From NCBI GenBank assembly GCA_003279565.1, contig QCHN01000001.1, positions 124,001 through 188,000 of the forward strand: a stretch of DNA of 64,000 bases, written 5' to 3'. The translations under genes were made by a program, and so were the position numbers. The stretch's first letter is position 1. Every line of letters begins with the position of its first letter. The notes below the pieces were generated by a model that searched no databases, had not been told where the DNA came from, and worked only from the letters and a program-made list of their open reading frames with translations. Below are positions 57,431-64,000 of the stretch, one piece after another. This DNA is from Prochlorococcus sp. AG-402-C09 (GTDB lineage: Bacteria; Cyanobacteriota; Cyanobacteriia; PCC-6307; Cyanobiaceae).

Positions 57431-59098
57431 TTAAATATTTATGCTGTCAATTGCTGCTGTAAGTGCCTCTTTTCTTGTTCCAATTACATCAACTCCAAAT
57501 TTTGCAAGTCTGTCTTTTACTCTTCCAGTTGCACCAGCAACATATGCTTTCCTTGAGTTGTTTAGGGCTTCCTGCACCATATCTTCTATGGCAAGAGTTG
57601 CCGTTACACCAAGTCTAGGAACATCAGTGATATCAAGGATTAAAACTTTGTAGTTTCTTACTAGCATCATTCTTTCGGTTATTCCTTTTGCTGCTCCAAA
57701 ACTGAGTGGTCCTTTTAATCTGAACAGCATTACTTCACCTGCACAGCGATCTAAAAGTGCTTTTTCATCTGAAGGAAGTTGTGAATTTGCTGCATTGTTA
57801 TTTGCTGCTGAATCTATTGGGTTGTCTGCTTCCATTCCCTCCAATTGAGTTTCAGTAATGGAATCGATAGTGAGCATATTTGCTATGAATACTCCAACAA
57901 GAACTGCCCATATCAAGTCCCAGAAAACGGTCATAAGAAGGACCCCATACATCACGCTTGCTGTCTTAAGAGATAGCCGATGAGCTCTTAATAAAAATCC
58001 CCAGTCAATAATGTCTAAACCAACTTTGATTAAAATTCCTGCAAGAAGAGCTGTTGGTATCTGAGCAGCAAGCGGACCTGCACCAACAAGTACTAGTAGC
58101 AATACGATTGAATGAACCATCCCTGAGATTGGGGTGGAACCTCCAGATTTGACATTTATAACTGTTCTCATGGTTGCCCCAGCGCCAGGGAGACCTGTGA
58201 AAATCCCAGCAATGGCATTTCCAATGCCTTGTCCAATTAGTTCTCGATCAGAATTATGTCTTGTTTGAGAAATATTATCTGCAACAAGTGAAGTCAGAAG
58301 TGAATCAATAGCACCAAGAACAGCTAGAACTAGACCTGCTTTTAGAATAATGGGGAAAAAATTATCAAAGCTTGGGTCTGGCAAACTTAAAGTTAGACCT
58401 CCCTCAGGTATTGCTCCTATTCGATCAATAGAGCTATCGCCAAAAAGAAGAATTGATAAAGGAGTGACTATTAATAATGCCAAAAGTGGAGAGGGCACCC
58501 ATTGACTTATTTTACGGGGAGTTAGAAAAACTATTGCAAGTGTCATTGCAGCAACTGCGATTGCCGCTCCGTTTGGTTCGAAATTATTAATTAAAGTAGA
58601 AAGAGATTCTAAGACTCCTCCTCGAGTTGATATTCCAAGTAAAGGCCCTATTTGAAGTGTGATTATGATCACTCCAATTCCAGACATAAAGCCTGATACA
58701 ACAGAATATGGAACAAGAGTAATGTATTTACCAAGCTTGAGCAGGCCAAATAAGATCTGAAATAATCCTCCAATAACTACTGCAGCCATTACCAAAGGCA
58801 GAATTTCACCAGCAGATAAATCTCTAGGGACACCTACAGCTGCCAAACTTGCAACGACCCCAGCGACGGTTACGCTCATAGGGCCAGTTGGACCACTAAC
58901 TTGAGAGGGAGTCCCTCCGAATAAAGCTGCAAGGAAGCCAACGACTACTGCTCCGTAAAGCCCATAGATAGCCCCTCCAGGGCCAAGGGCAGCGTTACCA
59001 AACGCTAAAGCTAGTGGTAGGGCTACTACTGCTGCGGTTAATCCGCCTAATACATCACCTCTAATATTTTTCAGGTGAAAGCCATTAATTAACGCCAA
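57431..59098 (-). CDS. bicA: SulP-family anion transporter with STAS domain, BicA-like
   Basis: 555 residues. About ten to twelve membrane helices occupy 1-410, with GGTPSQVSGPTGPMSVTVAG as the SulP signature and IGNAIAGIFTGLPGAGATMR in the core. A STAS domain covers about 440-550 (MLFRLKGPLSFGAAKGITER). BicA-type members import bicarbonate with sodium; others carry sulfate. The neighbouring sbtA and sbtB favour bicarbonate, which remains inference. It is first of a SulP-sbtA-sbtB run. Confidence 0.88.
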   Translation of the reverse strand: MALINGFHLKNIRGDVLGGLTAAVVALPLALAFGNAALGPGGAIYGLYGAVVVGFLAALFGGTPSQVSGPTGPMSVTVAGVVASLAAVGVPRDLSAGEILPLVMAAVVIGGLFQILFGLLKLGKYITLVPYSVVSGFMSGIGVIIITLQIGPLLGISTRGGVLESLSTLINNFEPNGAAIAVAAMTLAIVFLTPRKISQWVPSPLLALLIVTPLSILLFGDSSIDRIGAIPEGGLTLSLPDPSFDNFFPIILKAGLVLAVLGAIDSLLTSLVADNISQTRHNSDRELIGQGIGNAIAGIFTGLPGAGATMRTVINVKSGGSTPISGMVHSIVLLLVLVGAGPLAAQIPTALLAGILIKVGLDIIDWGFLLRAHRLSLKTASVMYGVLLMTVFWDLIWAVLVGVFIANMLTIDSITETQLEGMEADNPIDSAANNNAANSQLPSDEKALLDRCAGEVMLFRLKGPLSFGAAKGITERMMLVRNYKVLILDITDVPRLGVTATLAIEDMVQEALNNSRKAYVAGATGRVKDRLAKFGVDVIGTRKEALTAAIDSINI

Positions 59099-59240
59099 TC
59101 GACTCTCCTTACTTTTTTACTTAAATAAGCCTATCTCTTCGAGGTTCCATTAAGTTCTATAATCTCTACATTTAAATACTTACTATTTAAGAAGAATTAT
59201 TGAAAATATTGTTTTTTACTATGGAAAGAGCTTTATATCT

Positions 59241-60176
59241 ATGGCAATAGATGGTTTTAAGGATTATTTCAAAATTCTTGGTATTAGTAGAAATGCTACC
59301 GATAAAGAAATCAAAAGTGCCTTCAGGAAACTTGCTAGACAATTTCACCCTGATTTACATCCACATGATGGTAAGGCTGAATCAGAATTCAAAGAAATCA
59401 ATGAAGCTTATGAGATTCTCTCTGATAAGGATAAAAAAAAGTCTTATGAACAATATCTCAGTTATTGGTTCAAAAATAGAGATGGAAAGTCTAGAGAATT
59501 TGATAGAGAAAATAATGACAAGAACTTTAATGAATATCTAAATTTTGATGATTTCTTAGGTGATTTGATTGGAAGATTTAGTGAGGTTGGTCAAGAAATT
59601 TATTCAAATATATCTTCAGATAAAAGTGCCCAATCATTAAATCTTGATGCTGAATTTAACTTGCAGATAAGTTTTTTAGAAGCTTTGAATGGAGCAAAAA
59701 AGAATCTTTTAGTAAATGATGAACCTATTGAAGTGAAAATCCCAACAGGAATAAAAAATGGATCAAAAATATGTATTAAAAATAAGGGGAATATACAGTC
59801 AGGAAAAGGGATAAGAGGAGATTTAATAATTGAAGTTAGCATTAAATCTCATCCGATTTGGAAAGTAAAAGGGTTAGATATTTATGCAGATTTACCTGTT
59901 TCATTAGATGAATTAGCTTTGGGAGCAAAATTTTCGGTTACCTCTCCTCAAGGAGATATATCTTTGTCAATACCTTCTGGAAGTTTACCTGAAAAAAAAT
60001 TGAGATTAAAAGGCCAAGGATTACCTGATTTAGATACCAAAGGAGATTTGTTTTTTACCCTAAAGTTAAAGTTGCCTGAAAACTGGTCTGATGATGAGTT
60101 GAGACTTCTTGAAAAACTTAGATCTGTTCGAATAGATGAACCTAGATCAAGTTGGTTCGATCGGGCGAGGACTTAA
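59241..60176 (+). CDS. DnaJ/CbpA-type co-chaperone without zinc domain
   Basis: 311 residues. J domain at about 7-70 with HPD at 36-38 (QFHPDLHPHD), then a charged, Asn/Lys-rich linker and C-terminal peptide-binding domain (NLQISFLEALNGAKKNLLVN; DLPVSLDELALGAKFSVTSP). The cysteine-rich zinc domain is missing, as in CbpA (type II DnaJ). It stimulates DnaK. A weak Gly/Phe region is replaced by an acidic stretch. hemB follows after about 34 bp. Confidence 0.93.
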   Translation: MAIDGFKDYFKILGISRNATDKEIKSAFRKLARQFHPDLHPHDGKAESEFKEINEAYEILSDKDKKKSYEQYLSYWFKNRDGKSREFDRENNDKNFNEYLNFDDFLGDLIGRFSEVGQEIYSNISSDKSAQSLNLDAEFNLQISFLEALNGAKKNLLVNDEPIEVKIPTGIKNGSKICIKNKGNIQSGKGIRGDLIIEVSIKSHPIWKVKGLDIYADLPVSLDELALGAKFSVTSPQGDISLSIPSGSLPEKKLRLKGQGLPDLDTKGDLFFTLKLKLPENWSDDELRLLEKLRSVRIDEPRSSWFDRART

Positions 60177-60210
60177 AGGAAGTAAAATGTAGTTAAATCT
60201 ATTGGTCAAG

Positions 60211-61212
60211 ATGGATCTTACTTATCGACCCCGTCGTCTTCGTAGAACAAACTCTTTAAGAGATATGGTTAGAGAGAGCACTGTATCTGCATCTGACTTC
60301 ATCTATCCTCTTTTTGTTCATGAAGGTACAGATACTCAAGAAATAGCTGCGATGCCAGGTGCATTTCGCTGGTCAATAAATGGATTGGTTGATGAAGTTA
60401 AGCGTGCTTGGAATCTTGGTATTAGATGTGTCGTTATTTTCCCCAAAGTTCCTGATGAGCAAAAAACAGAAGATGGAGCTGAATGCTTTAACGAAAAAGG
60501 CTTAATACCCAGGGCTATTGAAAGATTGAAAATAGAGATACCTGAAATGTGTGTTATGACTGATGTCGCTTTAGATCCCTACTCTTGTGATGGTCATGAT
60601 GGAATAGTTAGTGATGAGGGGATAATTTTGAATGATGAAACTGTTACTTCTTTGTGTAAACAAGCTGTTGTTCAGGCACATTCTGGTGCAGATTTAATTG
60701 GCCCAAGTGACATGATGGATGGAAGAGTAGGCGCAATAAGAGAAGCTCTAGATGATGAAGGTTTTGAACATGTAGGAATAATTAGTTATACAGCAAAATA
60801 TTCTTCTGCCTATTACGGACCTTTTCGAGAAGCTTTAGATTCTGCTCCTAGATCATTATCAAATAAGCCTATCCCAAAAAATAAAAACACCTATCAGATG
60901 GATCCGGCCAATTCTAGAGAAGCAATAACAGAAGCTCAGCTTGACGAACAAGAAGGATCGGACATCCTAATGGTTAAACCCGGCTTGGCGTACTTGGATA
61001 TTATTTATCGTTTAAGAGAAGAGTCAGAATTGCCTATCGCCGCATATAACGTAAGCGGAGAGTATTCAATGGTCAAAGCTGCTGCTCAAAAAGGGTGGAT
61101 AGATGAAAAAGCAATTGTTTTAGAAACTTTGTTGAGTTTTAAAAGAGCAGGAGCAGATCTGATCCTTACATATCACGCTTGTGATGCCGCAGGATGGTTA
61201 AAAGAGCAATAG
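60211..61212 (+). CDS. hemB: Porphobilinogen synthase (5-aminolevulinate dehydratase)
   Basis: 333 residues from ATG 60211; the frame is open to a TTG at 60202. HemB condenses two 5-aminolevulinate molecules. The metal-site segment reads DVALDPYSCDGHDG, lacking the three zinc cysteines and fitting the Mg-type aspartate pattern. Catalytic lysines lie in SYTAKYSS and LMVKPGLAYLD. It feeds chlorophyll and haem synthesis with chlM elsewhere in the window. Confidence 0.96.
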   Translation: MDLTYRPRRLRRTNSLRDMVRESTVSASDFIYPLFVHEGTDTQEIAAMPGAFRWSINGLVDEVKRAWNLGIRCVVIFPKVPDEQKTEDGAECFNEKGLIPRAIERLKIEIPEMCVMTDVALDPYSCDGHDGIVSDEGIILNDETVTSLCKQAVVQAHSGADLIGPSDMMDGRVGAIREALDDEGFEHVGIISYTAKYSSAYYGPFREALDSAPRSLSNKPIPKNKNTYQMDPANSREAITEAQLDEQEGSDILMVKPGLAYLDIIYRLREESELPIAAYNVSGEYSMVKAAAQKGWIDEKAIVLETLLSFKRAGADLILTYHACDAAGWLKEQ

Positions 61213-61256
61213 AGTAAATTAAAAAATTTCTAAAATTTGAATTTCCTTCAAGAGTA

Positions 61257-61661
61257 ATGCTAAAAAAACAGTCTGAATTAACTATTGAAAGTGTTCATCG
61301 CCTCGGCCATGTAGCTATAAGAGTCGATGATGTTGAGAGGGCTAAAAGTTTTTATTTGAGCTTGGGAATGAAGCTTGTTTGGGATGATACTGATTGGTGT
61401 TACTTAGAGGCCGGAGATAGTAAAGATGGCCTGGCTTTGCTTGGCCCTAGCTATAAAGCTGCTGGTCCGCATTTTGCATTTCATTTTACTAATAAGGATG
61501 AAATAGAGAGAATTCATGAGTCTCTAAAAAATCAAGGTGTAAAGGTTGGTGCTTTACATGATCATCGAGATGGCACTTCTTCTTTTTACTTGAAAGATAC
61601 AGAAGGTAATTGGTTGGAAATGCTTTATCACCCATCAACAGGGATACCAACAAATCAATAG
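61257..61661 (+). CDS. VOC-superfamily protein (glyoxalase/dioxygenase fold)
   Basis: 134 residues with the paired beta-alpha-beta-beta-beta repeats of the vicinal oxygen chelate fold. HRLGHVAIRVDDVERAKSFY is the first, and GTSSFYLKDTEGNWLEMLYH the last strand with likely metal ligands (His 16 and Glu near 121). Members are glyoxalase I, dioxygenases or resistance proteins; the substrate here is unknown. It lies 45 bp after hemB and 15 bp before mutS2. Confidence 0.88.
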   Translation: MLKKQSELTIESVHRLGHVAIRVDDVERAKSFYLSLGMKLVWDDTDWCYLEAGDSKDGLALLGPSYKAAGPHFAFHFTNKDEIERIHESLKNQGVKVGALHDHRDGTSSFYLKDTEGNWLEMLYHPSTGIPTNQ

Positions 61662-61676
61662 ATTCTAGGCAGACGT

Positions 61677-64000
61677 ATGGGATTAGCACTAAAAAATGAT
61701 AATTCTGAAAAGAGACAAATAATTTTAGAATCTTTGGATTTACTCGAATGGCCAACTGTTTGTAGCCATCTCTCTACATTCGCGATTACTCAACAAGGTC
61801 GTAAAAAATGTGAAAGCTTTGATTTGCCATTAGATATATCTTTTAGCCAGGAGTTATTGGGCCAAACATTAGAAATCGGATCATTAGATATTTCTCTCGA
61901 GGGAGGAATATCTTTAGAAGGTGTTCATGATTTGGAAAATATTCTTTTGATATGCTCCAAAGGTGGTGTTGCTATGGGTGAGGATTTATTAAAAGTAGCT
62001 GATACTTTAAGAGCTGCTAGAAAATTACGAAAACTAATATTTGATCAATTTATACGTCCACGACTTTCTGAATTACTCAAAGATATTGCAACTTTGCCAG
62101 ACTTGCAAAAACTCCTCGAATTTGGACTGGAGGAAGGAGGGCGTATTGCAGATCGTGCTAGTCCAAAACTTTCTGAATTACGCCGCCATAGGGATTCGGT
62201 ACGTCTTCAAAGAAAAGATATTCTTCAAGATATTATCCGAAAATATAGTGGCTTGCTTCAAGATAACATTATCTCAGAAAGGTATGGCCGCCCTGTTTTG
62301 GCTTTTAAGGCTGGGACTTCTGACCACATTAAAGGAATGGTTCATGATAGTTCAGCCTCTGGGAATACGATCTATGTCGAGCCACAAGTTGTTATATCAA
62401 TAGGAAATCGTTTAGCTCAGATAGATTCTGAAATCTCAGATGAAGAGAGGAGACTGCTGGCCAATTGGAGTAAAGAGGTTGGCCTTAATGCAAATGTAAT
62501 AGCTCATTTAGGAGAGATGCTTTTGCAGATTGAGTTTTCATTGGCTAGGGCACGTTACTCTAAATGGCTAAATGGGGTGCCAGCAATTCTAGATGAAGAT
62601 GAAAATACACTATTCGAGATTAAAGATTTTCGTCACCCTTTATTGGTATGGAATGACTTTCATGAGAAAAAGGATAGAGTTGTTCCAATTAGCTTTGATG
62701 TTTCCGCTGATTTAAAAGTGGTAGCGATCACAGGACCTAACACTGGTGGCAAAACTGTAGCTTTAAAAAGTATTGGTTTAGCAGTTTTAATGGCAAAAGC
62801 TGGTTTACTTTTGCCATGTACAGGCTCACCAAGATTGCCATGGTGTAAAAATATTTTAGCTGATATTGGTGATGAGCAATCTTTACAGCAAAATCTATCT
62901 ACATTTAGTGGACATATTTTGCGTATAAGTCGAATACTCTATGCTATAGCTGCATTCCCAGGTACGACCCTTGTGCTTTTAGATGAAGTTGGAGCAGGAA
63001 CTGATCCTACTGAAGGTACAGCATTGGCTATGGCGCTTTTAAAGATTATGGCTGATAGAGCAAGATTAACTATTGCAACTACTCATTTCGGACAGTTAAA
63101 AGCACTTAAATATAGCGATTCAAGATTTGAGAATGCTTCAGTTTCTTTTGATAGCGAAACTATACAACCCACTTTTCATTTGCAATGGGGAATACCTGGT
63201 AGAAGTAATGCAATTGAAATTTCAAAGAGACTTGGTCTTGATGAGCAAGTAATTAAAAGTGCTCAGAAATTTATCAATCCCGAAAGCGTTGATAATGTTA
63301 ATCAAGTTATTCAAGGTTTAGAAAAACAACGAGAGCGGCAGCAATCAGCGGCTGAAGATGCTGCTGCATTATTGGCTAAAACAGAATTACTACATGAAGA
63401 ATTACTTAATAGTTGGCAGAAACAACGTCAACAATCGGAAGAGTTTAATGAACAAGGAAGGTTCAAATTGGAGTCATCAATTCGTGAAGGTCAAAAAGAA
63501 GTTAGACATTTAATTCAGCGCTTGCGTGATCAAAATGCTAGTGGTGAGACAGCAAGAATTGCTGGTCAACGATTAAGGCAAATGGAAAAGGGATATCGAA
63601 GCGATAAGCGAACTCAGGATATACAGAATTGGGCACCAAAGATTGGGGACAAAGTTAGATTGTCTTCTATTGGTAAAGCAGGAGAAATAATTTCTTTTTC
63701 AGATGATGGAATGCAATTAACAGTGCTGTGCGGTGTATTCCGAAGCAAAGTCAGTTTAACTGAAGTAGAAAGTCTTGATGGTCAAAAAGCGGAAATAAAT
63801 CCACTTGTGCAAGTAAAAACTTCGCAAGTAAGAAAGAATTTATCTTTAGTACGTACAAAAAAAAATACTTTAGATGTAAGAGGTTTACGAGTGCATGAAG
63901 CAGAGGGGGTAATTGAAGAAAAGTTGAGAAATTGTTCTGGAGCTTTATGGGTTATTCATGGAATTGGTTCTGGAAAATTGAAAAAAGGTTTGAGGAAATG
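61677..64000 (+). CDS. mutS2: MutS2-type ATPase (3' partial)
   Basis: At least 774 codons starting MGLALKNDNSEKRQIILESL; no stop is reached before the window ends. Domains visible: MutS-like core, ATPase with ITGPNTGGKTV (Walker A), LVLLDEVGAGTDPTEGTALA (Walker B) and ATTHFGQLK, a long coiled-coil region, and the start of a C-terminal Smr domain (LDVRGLRVHEAEGVIEEKL). MutS2 acts on recombination intermediates and, in some bacteria, on collided ribosomes, rather than in mismatch repair. It starts 15 bp after the VOC gene stop. Confidence 0.95.
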   Translation, partial: MGLALKNDNSEKRQIILESLDLLEWPTVCSHLSTFAITQQGRKKCESFDLPLDISFSQELLGQTLEIGSLDISLEGGISLEGVHDLENILLICSKGGVAMGEDLLKVADTLRAARKLRKLIFDQFIRPRLSELLKDIATLPDLQKLLEFGLEEGGRIADRASPKLSELRRHRDSVRLQRKDILQDIIRKYSGLLQDNIISERYGRPVLAFKAGTSDHIKGMVHDSSASGNTIYVEPQVVISIGNRLAQIDSEISDEERRLLANWSKEVGLNANVIAHLGEMLLQIEFSLARARYSKWLNGVPAILDEDENTLFEIKDFRHPLLVWNDFHEKKDRVVPISFDVSADLKVVAITGPNTGGKTVALKSIGLAVLMAKAGLLLPCTGSPRLPWCKNILADIGDEQSLQQNLSTFSGHILRISRILYAIAAFPGTTLVLLDEVGAGTDPTEGTALAMALLKIMADRARLTIATTHFGQLKALKYSDSRFENASVSFDSETIQPTFHLQWGIPGRSNAIEISKRLGLDEQVIKSAQKFINPESVDNVNQVIQGLEKQRERQQSAAEDAAALLAKTELLHEELLNSWQKQRQQSEEFNEQGRFKLESSIREGQKEVRHLIQRLRDQNASGETARIAGQRLRQMEKGYRSDKRTQDIQNWAPKIGDKVRLSSIGKAGEIISFSDDGMQLTVLCGVFRSKVSLTEVESLDGQKAEINPLVQVKTSQVRKNLSLVRTKKNTLDVRGLRVHEAEGVIEEKLRNCSGALWVIHGIGSGKLKKGLRK

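Noticed and set aside
61489-61755. 88-codon minus-strand frame
   Set aside because: Overlaps the VOC gene and the start of mutS2 on the other strand; both of those have strong family support.

Overview
The window reads as a stretch of core chromosome from a marine picocyanobacterium, almost certainly Prochlorococcus. The evidence is the AT-rich composition, very short intergenic gaps, and oxygenic-phototroph genes: the NDH-1 genes ndhA-I-G-E and ndhH, chlM, hemB, the phylloquinone (men) genes and sbtA/sbtB/SulP bicarbonate uptake. The order pgk - secreted protein - murG - aminotransferase - pyrD - rnhA - rplL/J/A/K - nusG - secE - clpB-type - eno - ABC1 kinase - trxB-like - sbtB/sbtA - SulP - dnaJ - hemB - glyoxalase - mutS2 matches my memory of Prochlorococcus genomes. 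The ecotype cannot be fixed by eye; a low-GC low-light I or high-light strain would both fit.

Layout. 1-9.2 kb: tail of an unknown gene, metF, a small PedR-like LuxR regulator, a 49-codon gene with a TTG start, a CYTH protein, NAD kinase, ndhE-G-I-A, citrate synthase, an AT-rich DUF3352-like membrane-anchored protein and a rhodanese. 9.2-16 kb: trpB, a SUI1 factor, cysC, purE, a decayed nagA remnant, chlM, a NarL-type response regulator, a cysteine desulfurase and rsmH. 16-24 kb: ndhH, then a phylloquinone block (thioesterase, menE, menC, menA, menF), glutathione synthetase, glutaredoxin and prfB with a +1 programmed frameshift. 24-38.7 kb: a DUF3285-like protein, ybeY, dgkA, a glutamine amidotransferase, a hisC-type aminotransferase, argS, nadC, mnmE, a DUF2062 protein, a Rel/Spo enzyme, a double-ATPase ABC protein, rluD and an RbgA-type GTPase. 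38.7-52.9 kb: pgk, a secreted protein, murG, an aminotransferase, pyrD, rnhA, the rplL-J-A-K/nusG/secE cluster with a candidate L10 leader, a ClpB-type chaperone and eno. 52.9-64 kb: an ABC1/UbiB kinase with a small partner, a thioredoxin-reductase-like flavoprotein with a degenerate NADPH site, sbtB-sbtA-SulP, a DnaJ-type protein, hemB, a VOC protein and mutS2 running off the end.

Functionally the window joins photosynthetic electron flow (NDH-1, phylloquinone), tetrapyrrole synthesis (HemB, ChlM), carbon acquisition (SbtA/SbtB/SulP), lower glycolysis (Pgk, Eno), translation and redox control. I see no phage genes, IS element, CRISPR array, tRNA/rRNA gene or defence island, and no clear undescribed multi-gene system. 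The best leads are the degenerate TrxB-like protein, an SbtB without its C-terminal loop, the prfB frameshift with a weak stimulator, the nagA remnant, and the small TTG-start gene beside the PedR-like regulator.
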